This document shows, piece after piece, positions 30,586 to 42,700 of a stretch of 64,000 nt of DNA. The notes beneath the pieces were generated by a model. That model did not search any database, was not told where the DNA came from, and saw only the letters and a list, made by a program, of their open reading frames with translations. The stretch comes from an uncultured Christensenellaceae bacterium (GTDB taxonomy: Bacteria; Bacillota; Clostridia; Christensenellales; UBA3700). The first letter of the stretch is position 1. Each line of letters starts with the position of its first letter. The position numbers were made by a program, and so were the translations under genes. The stretch is from the NCBI GenBank assembly GCA_944381325.1, contig CALWKS010000002.1, positions 62,001 through 126,000 of the forward strand. The letters are read 5' to 3'.

Positions 30586-33500
30586 TTATAACAGCTTTCC
30601 GTCAAATCTGGTTATTACGTTCTCTCTGCGTTTTCTGCGCACTGCCGCAACGACAACGCCGGAAATCGAAACGACTATCAGCAACAGGCATACAGAACAT
30701 ACAACAATCACCAGGACGTCGACTTCGCCTTCTCCGCCGGGAGTGTTTTCTCCTCCGTCATTTTTGAGCGCGTTGAACTGAGCTACGAGAGCGTCGTATT
30801 CAGTCTGGATCTCGGGTCTGTCTACTTCTGCGATCTTATCGTAATATGCGAGAATGTTGTCGTAAGCCTCCTGCTCCTCAAGCGTCAGTCCTCCTTCGAG
30901 TATGCTGTCTATCATCTGAGACAACACATTGGGGTCTGCGGTCGTCGTAGCGCTCTTCACTGCGTTGACCGAAGTAAATCCTGCATAAGCTACGTATATC
31001 GTGTAATTGGTCTCTGCTTTAAGACCCGTTACTATAAGCGTATCGCTGGGACTGCTCATTGTAATCCATGTGCCTCTCGTGCCTATCTTGTAAGCATACA
31101 GTCCTTCTTTCTCGAATCTGATTTCAGCTGCGTTGTAATTTGCCGTTACGGATACTACATCCGGAGCTTTTGTCGGAGAAACCGTAAACTTACCCATTAC
31201 CACGGTGTATTCGTAACTGTCCGCATTCTGGTTGAATTCAACCGTTATGCCTGCAACGTAATCCTTCATATCGTAAACGCCGAAAGCAAGACTCTCGTTG
31301 TATTTATCGGTGAAGTTCAGCGCGGTAACGCTTGCTCTGTCCGTTCCTGCAAGCGCTATATCAGAAGTGAGCGAAACGTTTGCCGTCGTCGGCTTGACTC
31401 CTGCGTCTGCTGAAAGGTTTGCGGTAAATACTACCTTGCGTTTTTCAACTGTGTAGGTAAAGGTAGCACTGCCTGAGCTGCTTCCGTTGCTTACGGTTAC
31501 CGTTGCGGTATAAACGCCTGCGATCGCGTTCTTGATCGTGTTCATATCGAACACCTTATCTCCGCTTACATAAACGATAGAAGTTGCGCCGAAGCCTTCA
31601 GGAAGACCTGTGATATCTATACCCTGTACAGAGCCGTAAACGTCGCTGTCGTCCTTTATCCAGCCTTTTATCGTCTCCTCGTCAAGCACGATCGCTTCTA
31701 TAACAACGTTTACCGTCTCGCAGTCTTCGTTGACGTAATAGTTGTCTGAAGAGAGCACTGCCTTTGCCGTGTGAGTGCCTACCGCGGTGGGAGCGTCTAT
31801 TTCAACTCCTTCAGAATTTACGTATACACAACGCGCGGTAACGCCGTCAGCGCCTACGACCTCGATGACGATATCGGCAGGCTTGCCGTCGTAAGTCTTA
31901 GTAAACGTACCGTCGGCAGGCTGATTTCCGCCCATTGTCCACACTACGTCGACGCCGACCTTTGCGATGCTGAGATTTACGCTTCCCGTCCATGCCTTGT
32001 AATTGCCTTCGGGGATGCTTACGGTAATGACGTATTCACCCGCATCGGATATCGAGAAGTCTTCAGTGCCGTCATAAGTTACCGTATAATCAACCTTTTC
32101 TCCCAGTATTCCGTTTACCGTCCATGCAAAGTCTGCGGCGGTGTAAATCTTATTGCCGTAAGTGTCTGAAACGTCCTCAAACGTAGCCTTCATAGCGTCA
32201 GTTACATCAGCAGGAGTGATGTTGAGTTTTATATTGTTTGCATTTCTGACAACAGCGGTTACCGAACCTGCGAACTCTGTCTTTGCCGCGACAGCGTTTA
32301 CGGCTATTTCGTAAGTACCTGTCTTTACGTCGAACGAAGTCAGGTTGTAGCTGATTTCAAGCATAGCCTCGGGATCGTAGTTGACAGAAGCGCTGCCCTC
32401 GTCGTTTACCGTATAGGTATATTTCATATTCTGCTCTATATACTCGTTTGCCGCAGACTGAGAGCCGAGCTGTCCGTAAGGAACGGATAAGCTACCGAAA
32501 GTCAACGTTACCACAGACTGCATTATATAAAGCGCCATATCGTAGCCGTTGTTTCTGAAATCGAAGTCTGCATAGTTGCCGTTCTCAGATATGAAAGTTA
32601 CCTGCATATAATAAGGAAGCGTCTTTCCGTCCTGAGCAAGCACTGTAACGGGGAGCGTAGCCGCGCCGTCAGCGTCCTTGAGCATATTTGCATAAGCAGC
32701 GTCGGTGTAATATCTTACCTCGAAAGTTCCCAGTCCTTCAACGCTGACAGTCTGACCTGCGCCCATAGACGCGTCGTAAGAAGCGGCAAACGCTGAATCT
32801 CTGCCAACGCCGCCCAGAGTGAACGCTATAGAATGGCTATAACCGTCAAAGTAATTTGCCAAGGTGTTCTTATCCACAGTCAGTTCAGGCGTTGCCTTTT
32901 CAATGGTAAGGGTCGCGGTGCGTTCATACTTGTAGACCAGACCGAAATCGGGATCATCTACGGTTTCAAGAGATACGCCCTCGCTGAATCTGCTGTTGAG
33001 TTTGTCGAACAGAACTGTCATTATAACATTGTAAGTTCCCACATTGACTGCGCCCGTTTCTGAAACGTAATCGGTTGAAGAATATTCGTAAGAAACCTTC
33101 TTCATAACTGCATTGTCTACGATGCCCTCTCCTGAGAGAAACTGCTCTTCAGAGTTGTAAGTAACAGTCTTGTCAGAAAGGTTTATCTCGTCCACTGCCA
33201 CGTATACCTTATCTATCGTAAACGTGCCAGCCTCAGATGCGGCGGTCATGTCGTCGTAGTTTGCCATACCGGTAGCCGTAACGGAAATGTTATATACTCC
33301 TGAATTAAACGGAACGGCTTCTCCTCCCTCTGAATCGGTAACCGTAAGGGTCAGCGCAGCGCCTGTAACGGGCTCTCCGCCTATTCCGCTTACAGCTATG
33401 ACCGACTTGATATAATCAGTCATATCAGTGCCGTCGAAGAGCTTGTTTGCGTAGGTAAGCGAGAAATTGAGTTCTGCCGAAGAAGCCTTTGTAACAGTAT

Positions 33501-36500
33501 ATCTTGCGAAGTCGTTGAGCAGAGATTCACCGCCGCCCGTTATTTCGTAGTTGACGTTTTCTGTCATCACGAGATCGATAGTATATTCGCCTGCGTTTCT
33601 GACAACGCTTACCGGCGAGCCGTTCAGCATATAAACTACTTTGATATAATCCTCGAGACCTGCATACGCGCTGAGGTCTGCTATCTGGTCGGCGCTGAAA
33701 TGCACGTTGGAAGCCTTGTAAACAGACGTGCCGAGGTCTCCGCCGCTGAGAGCGTCAACCTTTGAAAGCACTTTCTTGTTTACGGTAACGGTAACCGTTT
33801 CGGGGTCTGCAGTATAATTCTTGCCGCTGTAAGAAATGACAACGGTGTAAGTGCCTGCATTCCAGTTTTCGGACCAGCTTACCTGAACGCCGGTTATGCC
33901 CGTATCTGTGCCGACATAGTTCTTCTGATTGAATGCGCCGTCTTCAGAATCTCCTTCAAGCACGCGTATCGACGGATCGATATCCGTTTTCACGTCGCCG
34001 TAAGTGTAAGTATATTCGCCTGCGCCTACGCTTATTTCAGTCTTATACGGGAGTATTTCGAGCGTAGCCGTATAAGAAGCGGCAACGTAATTTGAAGCGT
34101 CTGCGCCGCCGATAACAAGTTCTCTGCTGTAAACGCCTGCATTCTTTATCTCAGACTCGTCAACGCAAACGACTTTCACATCGTCTTCGTTGATAACTCC
34201 GTCAAGCTTTGCGGAAGGAGTCCATGCGAGAGCGTTGTACATTACTGTATTTTCAACTCCGAGCACTCCGTCCGACTGCCAGCCGGCAAACGTGATACCG
34301 AGAGTTTTGGGCGTTACTACGAGTTCAGACGACTCGTCGAAAGTTATGTTGTAATTCTCGCCCGTCTGCTGAGAATTCAGCGTCTGTCTTAGATCTGCAT
34401 AATCAGTAAGTCTGTAATTGCCTGCATCGAGAGTGCCGAGGGCTTCGACTTCATTTTTCCATATGCCTTCGAGAGCGCCGAGAGTATCCCCGTTGATAAG
34501 GCTTCCTCCCGTAATGCTGCCCTTGAGCGCAGGGAGTTCAGTTGTGCCGTAAACGACGCTTGTTCTGTCAACGGTGATCACGATGTCGCGCTTGTTTACG
34601 GTAAGAACGCCCTTGGTCGTCGTCTGTTTCACATCGTAGTTGGAATTGTCTGCATTTACGGTGATGTCATAACTTCCCGCAACGAGAATTCCGTCCTGAA
34701 CGGAGAAATTGACTTTGAGCTGAGCCGCATTGCCGTAATCTTCCCATACGGCAACTCCGTCGTCGGAATATACACTGTAATTGCTGAATATGACTTCGTC
34801 GCCGTAACTTACAGAAACGTCGCCCGCCTTTACGTAAATCTCTCTTCGCTTTATGTCAAACGTGCCGTTTACTACGTTGAATACGTAGTTTTCTATCTTG
34901 CCGTCCGCAACCGCGGTAACCGTACCGCTAAGCGCATAACTTCCGACCTCGGAGAATTTGCGAGCGTTTGCCGAATACTCAATCGTAAGCTCAGGCGCTT
35001 CTGCATAATAGGTCGCACCGTCGAAAGTTATTTCATCGCCGTAAACAACGTTCATACCCGAGCCGTCGAGCGTAACGGTAACTTCCTTGGGCGATACTGT
35101 CAGGAACAGCGATCTCGTCACATAATTGCTGTCAGGACCGAAAGTGTATTTGAATACAGCCATATATGAGCCTGCGTCCGTGGGCTGACCTGCAAGAGCT
35201 TCAGTATAGTCGTCAGCCGCAGAATACCAGGTTACGTCGCTGAAAGGCGCAGGTTCGCTTCCGCCGTAACTTCCTGTCGCCGCTACGTCGAGCGCGTCGC
35301 CAAAGGTTACCGAAGCAACGGTAGTTTTTTCTCCGTTTACCGTGATGGTAATGCTTGCGTCAAGCACGTTTACCGTAACGGTTACGCCGTTGAATTCATA
35401 GTTTTCGTTATCAAGATCTCTAACTGTAATGTCTGCGGTGAAAGTGCCTTTGCCGTCTGCAAAAGTAATGTCAGTTGCTTCCGTGCCGTTTACCTTTGTC
35501 GTGTAAACGAGATGTTTATTGGAATAAAAGCCTGTGTCGTCAACAAGCAGTACGTCGAGAGACGGCAGATATTGTGCGATTTCAGTAACGCCTGTTTCTC
35601 CGTTTTTTATCACTGTTACGAACTGCTCAAGCGCTCCTACGAGGTCGAGCACGTATTTTTCAATCGTGAAATTGACAGTCATAGAAGCCGCTTCGTAGTT
35701 TACGCTTCTTGCAACGTCTATCGTGAGCGAATAACTGCCTGCCTTAACCGCCTGATTGTTTTCAGCCTTGTCGCCTGAAACGGTGAGCGTAACCTCGCCG
35801 TATTCGTCGCCGTCGAAAAGCGCCTCAATATTGTATACGGGTGCCTGAGCCTTGCCGCTGTAGACGAAAGTCTGACCGTCGTCTGCAGTAAGTCCGAGCG
35901 TTGCGCGCCTTACCTCGAGCTGGAATGTTTCTTCTTTCGCTTCGTAGTTGTTCGTACCTGCAAAGCTCAGCGTTACGTCGTAAGTGCTTGCGTTGAGGAT
36001 AACGCTGTGCCTTGCGGTTACGAAACTCTTAAGCGAAGAAGTGTCTTCCATACCCGGCGCGGTTATCGAATATTCCGGCTGAATATTCTTGCCCGTATAA
36101 ACCGTAGAAGTTACGGGATTGAACTGAATTGCCGCCTTGTTTACGGTGAATGCTGCGGATATGCTCTTTGCGTTGTAAGCCTTGCCTTCAGCAACAGTTA
36201 TTTCCACGTCGTAAACTCCCGCATTTACGGGTGCGGTGGTAGATTTGTTGTAAGTAACCGTTACGTTGCCCGCGAGTTCAGAGATGTTTTCTTCGTCCGC
36301 AACGCCGACAAGCGTGTAAACTATATTTTTTGCATTTCCGTCAAAAACCGCCTCCGCGCTGTCAATTATGATGTCTCTGAGGTCTGCTCTCTCAACGGTA
36401 AACTCTGCGCCGCTGATCATGCCTGCCTTGTAGTTGGTGTTGCCGAAAACTGCAGCGGCGGTGTAAGCCTGAGGCAGAACAGCCTCCGTCTCCCCGTTGT

Positions 36501-39500
36501 AAAGCATCGTCAGCTGAGCGTCTTCGCCTGCGAGAACGCCTGCGTCGCCTTCCTGAGCCTGAACGTTTACAGAAGTAACCTTGTTGCCTCCGTCGTAAAC
36601 GTATCCGTTATCGAAAGAAAGGGTTATATCAACGTTTCTCTGCTCAACAACGAGTTTTGTTTCGCCGTAAGCGTAAAGTTCGTCCTTGCCCTCGATTATT
36701 ATCGCACCGATTGCGTATTTGTTTTCTTCAGGCGTTATCCTTACTATATATTCGCCTGCGTTTCTGACCAAAGAAACCTGCTGTTCTCCCAAGAGGTAAT
36801 CCAGATTGTAAACAGCGTCGGTACTTACTCTTACGCCTTCGTCAAGCTTGAGCGTTGCACGGTATTCAGACCCGTTGTACACGCCGCCGCTTATCGTAAG
36901 AGTACCGTTTATAGGTCTTTCGTTTATAATAAGTTTTCCTTGATTTACGCTGAATTCGTAGTCGGTAAGAAGTTCCGCAACCGCGCCTTCAGTCAATGAA
37001 GGCTCAACCGTTGTGGGATATTCTCCCTTAAGAGTCGCAAAATTGATCGTGTCATCCACAGTCTTTGCCTTAAACAGGAAATAATCCGCGTCAGTTCCCA
37101 CCCAGTCGCCTGAAACGCTTACTTTTGCGGACTGAAGCACGGCAGAATGATCGTCGCCGTATCTCGACGTTACGTCTTCAGGCGTAAGCGTCATGGTTAC
37201 TTTGCCCACAGTAAACGGATTTTCAGCGTTTGACAAAGTATAGTTTCCCGTCAACGGGTTTTCTGTCGTAGAGCCGTAAGTCAGGCTTGCCTTAGCAGTA
37301 TAGTCGCCTGCGTGATAAGGCTTGTTCTGCAGCAGCAGATTTTCGTTGAGCGCTGAATAAGAAATCGCCACGCCGAGATTTGCGCTGTCATTGTTGCCCA
37401 GAGTGTTTCCCGAAGGAAGCGCGGCAAACGTAGCGGAAACGTCTTTTACAGTTCCGTCGTAAACGAGGTTTTCGCTTGCCCAGTCAAGGGTCACGCTGAA
37501 AGGCTCGACTTCAACCGTCTTCGAAGGATAACTTTCTTTGAACGCGCAATAATAATTTGCGCCGTCCTTAGAAGTGAACACAGGAGACGAACTTGTTCTG
37601 TTGAACGTCATACTGTATGTGCCGACGTTGCCTGCGCCGTTCCAATGCAGCCAGTTGTAATGCTCATAATTTACGTTGCCTGAATTTACTATGGTATAGC
37701 TTGAAGACAACGAAAAATTTGTAGAGCTCAAGCCCAGATTGTTGAGTTCATCCTGTGTGAAATTGATCTTTTCGCCCGTACCGTAAGAGGTCTTATATCC
37801 TGCAATCGCAGGGACATAGAGCATATCTCCGTTGTAGGTATATGTATAACTGTCTCCGCTGCCCTGATAACCGTCTGTAAATCTGTCGATACCGCTGTAC
37901 GCTCTCGACATATCGAAGTCCATATAAAGGTATGATGCGTAATTTGCAGATACGTTGTAAGTTGTCGCGTCATTGCCCGTAGGATTACCTGAAGTAAATG
38001 AAGACGTATCGATTTTGTTTGCAGTCTTTCCTATATCGGGATCAACCGTAGACACATATCCCGTGTACATTGCAGGGACGTAAACCGTACCGTTAGCCCC
38101 GAAGTTGTTATAAGTTTTAGGGTAAATAGAATATATGTCGTAAGCGCTGTCAGAGCCCTGTTTTATCTGATAAACAAAGTTACTTTCGCTCTGATTTGAT
38201 ACTTTATAATAAACTCCGCGCAAAGCGTTTGAATCGTTTACAGTGCTTGAAGAATAAGAGTACGCGCCGTCCATAGCCGTATTGCGGGCAAAAACAAACT
38301 CATTGCCGAGCGTGGTTGCGTCTACAAGAGTGTACGTCCAGTTGTATCTTATCCAGTAATTTTTAGTTTCATTTTTACCGTTTATCTCGTTGATAGCGAA
38401 CGGGTGATGAGCCTTGATCGTCTGCGCCATTGCCGAAGTCATATAAACGTTGTTGAGCACAACGGTTTTTCCTCTGTACATAGCTCCTATACCGTATGAA
38501 TCTCTCATTTCGCTCGCATTGGATGACGAAGACGTATTTCTATCGCCGTAGTCATGGTCGATAGAATCCATAGCGGTTGAACAAGCCCAGGCGGCAACAC
38601 CTCCGGTTGAAAGGTAGTTGGATTTCACTGCGCCCCCCGATTTTGTCAGATTAATAAATACGCCGTTTGCTTCAAAGCCTGCATTCTGAGCGGAAGAAAC
38701 CCAGCCTACAAGACCACCTGTTAAAACTGTTGCATAGCCGTTTTTTTGAACTACCCCTGCCCAGTTTTTGCTACCATATGTGTGTGCCTCAGATTCAAGC
38801 GTACCGCTTCCCAAAAGAGAAACTTTCCTGAGATATACCGTACCGTTTCCTATCTGTCCAACAAAGCCACCCGTATTTATCATCAATCTGTTGGAGCCCG
38901 AGCTGTTTTGCTGACCGACGTTTATAAGCGTACCGTTGTAAATAACGTTGGTATAAGATATAACGCCGCCGGTGCCTATTGCCGCGACACCGCCGAAAAT
39001 ATTTGCGGTATCAGTAGCTCCCCATGTGTTGCCCTCTGACAATTCCGCACCGCCGTTCTGAAGTCTGAGAGTTCCGTTGAAAGTAACGGTGCAGTTGTGT
39101 ATAAGACCTGAAGATATACCGCCTGCAATACCGCCTATCTTAGCCGCACGCGCGCTGTCTCCGTCCGGCTGAGTTGTTAAATCTGATGAATTTGCAGACG
39201 CAATATCAAATCCGAACAAAGAACCTCCGCTTGCAGCATTGATCACCACATTTAAATCCTTTATCGTACCGGTAAGATATTTTACAAGGAAACCGTAAGT
39301 TCCGTCTGAATTGCTGAATTTATACGCCGCACTTGAAGGTACGTTTACCGTTACCGTGTATCCGTTGCCGTAAAGTACACCGCCGAAAGTACCGCTTGCC
39401 GCAGCAGACGAGCTATCCGTAGAGGCAGTATATTCTATATTTCCGGTCAGATAATAACTTCCGTTGGTCTTTAAAGCGGCATCCAACTGAGTAGCATTTG

Positions 39501-39774
39501 AAACAGCTGAAGAGCCTGCGACAACGTTATTTGTAATATAATCGTCGTTGCTTATCTTACCGGGCCCGTTGACGCTGCTGACAACATCCAGCTTTGAATA
39601 ATCCGTATCTGAAGTCGTAACTTCCTTCGTAAACAATGCATTCTGCCCCTGTCCCGATTTAGTAATATAAGACTGTCCGTCCGGAGCGGTCATGAAAGTA
39701 ACCGCAACGAAAGCAAGCAGTATAATTACCGCTATAACAGCCGAATAAATCAAATTCTTCCTTGTTTTACTCAT
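30586..39774 (-). CDS. Giant membrane-anchored surface protein with MBG-like repeats
   Basis: A 3062-residue protein. An N-terminal hydrophobic segment (about 8-30) serves as signal/anchor. Residues about 60-500 hold GLUG-like beta-helix repeats (G-G-I-A-G-G-I ... G-L-I-H-N-C-T-V, G-G-F-V-G-Q-I-G-N-G-T-V). From about 760 to 2800 come roughly twenty tandem MBG/YDG-like beta modules, each joined by a strand such as F-T-V-N-K-A or L-V-V-E-Q-R followed by V-Y-D-G or V-Y-G-D. A fibronectin III-like domain, a short helical region and a C-terminal membrane segment with a basic tail (V-R-R-K-R-R) follow; there is no LPXTG. GGAGAA precedes the ATG. Likely an extended adhesin or glycan-interacting stalk; ligand unknown. 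Second gene after the 3372-residue lipoprotein. Confidence 0.85.
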   Translation of the reverse strand: MSKTRKNLIYSAVIAVIILLAFVAVTFMTAPDGQSYITKSGQGQNALFTKEVTTSDTDYSKLDVVSSVNGPGKISNDDYITNNVVAGSSAVSNATQLDAALKTNGSYYLTGNIEYTASTDSSSAAASGTFGGVLYGNGYTVTVNVPSSAAYKFSNSDGTYGFLVKYLTGTIKDLNVVINAASGGSLFGFDIASANSSDLTTQPDGDSARAAKIGGIAGGISSGLIHNCTVTFNGTLRLQNGGAELSEGNTWGATDTANIFGGVAAIGTGGVISYTNVIYNGTLINVGQQNSSGSNRLMINTGGFVGQIGNGTVYLRKVSLLGSGTLESEAHTYGSKNWAGVVQKNGYATVLTGGLVGWVSSAQNAGFEANGVFINLTKSGGAVKSNYLSTGGVAAWACSTAMDSIDHDYGDRNTSSSSNASEMRDSYGIGAMYRGKTVVLNNVYMTSAMAQTIKAHHPFAINEINGKNETKNYWIRYNWTYTLVDATTLGNEFVFARNTAMDGAYSYSSSTVNDSNALRGVYYKVSNQSESNFVYQIKQGSDSAYDIYSIYPKTYNNFGANGTVYVPAMYTGYVSTVDPDIGKTANKIDTSSFTSGNPTGNDATTYNVSANYASYLYMDFDMSRAYSGIDRFTDGYQGSGDSYTYTYNGDMLYVPAIAGYKTSYGTGEKINFTQDELNNLGLSSTNFSLSSSYTIVNSGNVNYEHYNWLHWNGAGNVGTYSMTFNRTSSSPVFTSKDGANYYCAFKESYPSKTVEVEPFSVTLDWASENLVYDGTVKDVSATFAALPSGNTLGNNDSANLGVAISYSALNENLLLQNKPYHAGDYTAKASLTYGSTTENPLTGNYTLSNAENPFTVGKVTMTLTPEDVTSRYGDDHSAVLQSAKVSVSGDWVGTDADYFLFKAKTVDDTINFATLKGEYPTTVEPSLTEGAVAELLTDYEFSVNQGKLIINERPINGTLTISGGVYNGSEYRATLKLDEGVRVSTDAVYNLDYLLGEQQVSLVRNAGEYIVRITPEENKYAIGAIIIEGKDELYAYGETKLVVEQRNVDITLSFDNGYVYDGGNKVTSVNVQAQEGDAGVLAGEDAQLTMLYNGETEAVLPQAYTAAAVFGNTNYKAGMISGAEFTVERADLRDIIIDSAEAVFDGNAKNIVYTLVGVADEENISELAGNVTVTYNKSTTAPVNAGVYDVEITVAEGKAYNAKSISAAFTVNKAAIQFNPVTSTVYTGKNIQPEYSITAPGMEDTSSLKSFVTARHSVILNASTYDVTLSFAGTNNYEAKEETFQLEVRRATLGLTADDGQTFVYSGKAQAPVYNIEALFDGDEYGEVTLTVSGDKAENNQAVKAGSYSLTIDVARSVNYEAASMTVNFTIEKYVLDLVGALEQFVTVIKNGETGVTEIAQYLPSLDVLLVDDTGFYSNKHLVYTTKVNGTEATDITFADGKGTFTADITVRDLDNENYEFNGVTVTVNVLDASITITVNGEKTTVASVTFGDALDVAATGSYGGSEPAPFSDVTWYSAADDYTEALAGQPTDAGSYMAVFKYTFGPDSNYVTRSLFLTVSPKEVTVTLDGSGMNVVYGDEITFDGATYYAEAPELTIEYSANARKFSEVGSYALSGTVTAVADGKIENYVFNVVNGTFDIKRREIYVKAGDVSVSYGDEVIFSNYSVYSDDGVAVWEDYGNAAQLKVNFSVQDGILVAGSYDITVNADNSNYDVKQTTTKGVLTVNKRDIVITVDRTSVVYGTTELPALKGSITGGSLINGDTLGALEGIWKNEVEALGTLDAGNYRLTDYADLRQTLNSQQTGENYNITFDESSELVVTPKTLGITFAGWQSDGVLGVENTVMYNALAWTPSAKLDGVINEDDVKVVCVDESEIKNAGVYSRELVIGGADASNYVAASYTATLEILPYKTEISVGAGEYTYTYGDVKTDIDPSIRVLEGDSEDGAFNQKNYVGTDTGITGVQVSWSENWNAGTYTVVISYSGKNYTADPETVTVTVNKKVLSKVDALSGGDLGTSVYKASNVHFSADQIADLSAYAGLEDYIKVVYMLNGSPVSVVRNAGEYTIDLVMTENVNYEITGGGESLLNDFARYTVTKASSAELNFSLTYANKLFDGTDMTDYIKSVIAVSGIGGEPVTGAALTLTVTDSEGGEAVPFNSGVYNISVTATGMANYDDMTAASEAGTFTIDKVYVAVDEINLSDKTVTYNSEEQFLSGEGIVDNAVMKKVSYEYSSTDYVSETGAVNVGTYNVIMTVLFDKLNSRFSEGVSLETVDDPDFGLVYKYERTATLTIEKATPELTVDKNTLANYFDGYSHSIAFTLGGVGRDSAFAASYDASMGAGQTVSVEGLGTFEVRYYTDAAYANMLKDADGAATLPVTVLAQDGKTLPYYMQVTFISENGNYADFDFRNNGYDMALYIMQSVVTLTFGSLSVPYGQLGSQSAANEYIEQNMKYTYTVNDEGSASVNYDPEAMLEISYNLTSFDVKTGTYEIAVNAVAAKTEFAGSVTAVVRNANNIKLNITPADVTDAMKATFEDVSDTYGNKIYTAADFAWTVNGILGEKVDYTVTYDGTEDFSISDAGEYVITVSIPEGNYKAWTGSVNLSIAKVGVDVVWTMGGNQPADGTFTKTYDGKPADIVIEVVGADGVTARCVYVNSEGVEIDAPTAVGTHTAKAVLSSDNYYVNEDCETVNVVIEAIVLDEETIKGWIKDDSDVYGSVQGIDITGLPEGFGATSIVYVSGDKVFDMNTIKNAIAGVYTATVTVSNGSSSGSATFTYTVEKRKVVFTANLSADAGVKPTTANVSLTSDIALAGTDRASVTALNFTDKYNESLAFGVYDMKDYVAGITVEFNQNADSYEYTVVMGKFTVSPTKAPDVVSVTANYNAAEIRFEKEGLYAYKIGTRGTWITMSSPSDTLIVTGLKAETNYTIYVAYAGFTSVNAVKSATTTADPNVLSQMIDSILEGGLTLEEQEAYDNILAYYDKIAEVDRPEIQTEYDALVAQFNALKNDGGENTPGGEGEVDVLVIVVCSVCLLLIVVSISGVVVAAVRRKRRENVITRFDGKLL

Positions 39775-39792
39775 AAACTTTTCTCCTGCCTG

Positions 39793-42700
39793 TTATCTGA
39801 TTTCCACCGTGAACGCCTGTAAAAGCGTGCCGTTTATTTCACTGAATGCGACGATCTTGCCGTATTCGTTGTACATATTCACGTCAAAGCCGATATACAC
39901 GTCTGCGTTGTCTCCGTTTTCAACTATCGCAACGGGCATAACGAGCTCGAGTCCTCCCGCAAAGACCACCGTAGCGGTCGTATACTTCTGACCTCTTACG
40001 ATATAATCCTGCGTCTTTGCTTCGTCAAAGTAAACGGCCTCGATAACGTTTCTGTTGATATTTACGCTTATCTGCATGTTTTCATCGAAATAGCCGTGTC
40101 CTTCATAAGCCGTCGGGTCGATTTTAAGCGTTGCCTTTACCGTATTTCCGTTCATATAGCTCCAGTCGACGTCAGCTCCGAATTCCGTAACCGTCTTTAT
40201 TACTTCTTTGCTTCCGTCCGCATACGTAGCGGTAACGTTTGAAGGTATCGGATTGTAACTCTCGTCTCCAGTAACTTTATACATATAATATTTGTAAGGA
40301 TCAACGCTTAAGAAATTGCCTTCGGTCTGTCCTTCGTATACAACGGACAGTTTGCGCTTATCAGCCATCCTTAGCGTCAGCGTAACCGTCTGAACGAGTC
40401 CGCTTTCAACGTCTTCAAGCGTTACGCCGTCTGACGAAATGCGTTTATTGAATACAACTTTTACTGTGACGGTGCTTGCGGACAGATTTCCTCTGTCTCT
40501 GATGACCAGATCGTATAGCGCCGAAGTATCCCAGGTTGCGCCGTCAGTAAGCGCTTCAGGTATAAACGAGCCGTCTGCATAATACATATCGAACCTGTCC
40601 AGAAGCGAGGCAACTGCCGCATCAATTCCCTGCTGAGTGTCAGAGCCCGTAAAGTCGAGGTCATACCACGAAAGATCTATAGTCTGATCATTGACCGTGC
40701 TGTCGTAGTAATTTATCGTTACGGGATAGCTCGATCCGTTGGCAAAAGTCAGATATGCGGTTTTAGTTCCGCCTGACGGACTTGAAGCCTTGTAATCGCC
40801 CGTAAGCCTTACCGTAGAGCCGTCAGCAAAGTACCTGACTTTTTCTCCCGAATAAGTCGTTACAGTGAAGTAGTCAGGCAGCGACTCATAAACGTAAAGG
40901 TTTACCGTATCTACTGTACGTACGCTGTCTGCGCCGCCGTTGCCGACATCTTTCACCTTGAATGTAATGTTCATCGTGCTTGTCGTGCCGTCGCTGTAAT
41001 TCGCGGTAGCATTTATCGTATGCGTTCCCGCAGAATTCATGATCGTCTTCAGCACGTCTTTATTGAACTGCGATCCTTTGTATGTCAGGCTTATGCTTCC
41101 GCGCTTGACAGAAGTTCCTCTCTGATAAACAGCCGTGCCGTAGTTGCTGAAATATCTGTTCCAGTATTCATCGACAGCACCCTGATATCCGTTTGCGGAA
41201 GAATACTCATACGGGTTGAACGTTATGTTCTGAGACAAGTTGCCCCAGTCCACCACGCCGTCGCTTCCGTTAAGCGTATATGAGGGATCTCCTACCGAAC
41301 CTGATTTATTGTATATCTGAATCTCGTTGCCGAAGCTGTAGCTGTTGGTTCTGAAGCCTTCGTTCACATAATAACTGAAGCCGCTTCTCCACATCCTGCC
41401 CTTGCCGCCGTAATAGCAATCGTTGTAAGAACCGTATTCGTAATAATAAGAATATGTGCCGGTTACATCGGGAGACGTGTCAACTACGTTGAACTTGGTT
41501 CTTACAGTCTGAGTAAGAACTTCGCCTGTGTTCTGCCACTCTCCTGTATCCTTGTTCAGCGTATATTTTTCTATCTTTTGTCCCGTATCCTTTCCTGTAA
41601 ACGATACGTTTACGAAGGAGCCTTCGATAAAGTTGACGTTTACTTCGGCTTCGTTGTATACGGCGAACGGAAGTATTCTCTTTACTACTCTGTGGAGATT
41701 CTGAGCTGTGCGTTCATAATTGACTATTCCGCCGAGCGCTCCCAATGCGCCGCCCATTCCGTTGAGCGCGTCATCCACTATGTGCGGCAACTGCCTTATA
41801 ATGCTGTCCCATACACTGTAAGGGGTATTGCTTACCGCACTCTGCGAGTTGGATGCAGCAACCCTGTCCCACCACATATAAGAAATATAGTTCTTGGAGA
41901 ATTTAATATTTCCCAACTGCAGCGTAGTCATGTCTATAATCGTATCCGCACCGAATATGCAGCTCATCACACCGTCTATCATCTTGTTGAGTTCATACGG
42001 GTCAAGCTTTACGTTTATGTTGCCCACGCCGGTAGACAGAAGATTGAGAGTAATTCCCGGGCGAAGCAGAGCTTCTATATCAAGGTCTGCAAATACCTTT
42101 GCTATGCCAGTAGGCTCTTCAGTCGTTCCCTGATCCTGGGAAGGAGCTTCAGGCTCGGACGGCTGTTCTTCCTTTCCTATATTGTTTGCCGCATCGTAAA
42201 CCTGCTTAATAAGATTTTCAACGGTAGGAGCAAGCATTCCCAAGATATCCAGACTGAGATCGAAACTCGACACATAATTGGTAACATCAATCGAAATCAC
42301 TCCGAGTCCTACTACTACGAAATATCCTTTGCCCAGATATATTGTAGCCTTACCGTTGGTATAATCCAGATAGAAATGCAGCATTGCCGTCTTGCTTCCG
42401 CTGCCGTGCGTGAAGTATTCTGCTTCGTTTATGTCATAAACGGACATCAACAATCCGTTCTGCCCTATCGCTCCTGCAGTTGCATTGCAGTTGTCCAGCT
42501 GAACTGTGCCGTTCACCTTTTTGAGTTCCACTCTGGTGTACTGGTTGTCCGCTTCGCTGCTGTCAACGACTGTGCCGACAGTGTTAGTCTTAAGGTCTAT
42601 TGCCAGCGCGAGTTCGAATCCGTCAAGGAAGTCTTTTACGACTTTTCCTCCGTCGACATTCTCGTCTGTGGTATCCAGTACCACAAACTTGCTTGTATCG

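Noticed and set aside
36007..36999. 330-residue plus-strand ORF opposite the MBG protein
   Set aside because: Antisense shadow of a clearly coding repeat region.
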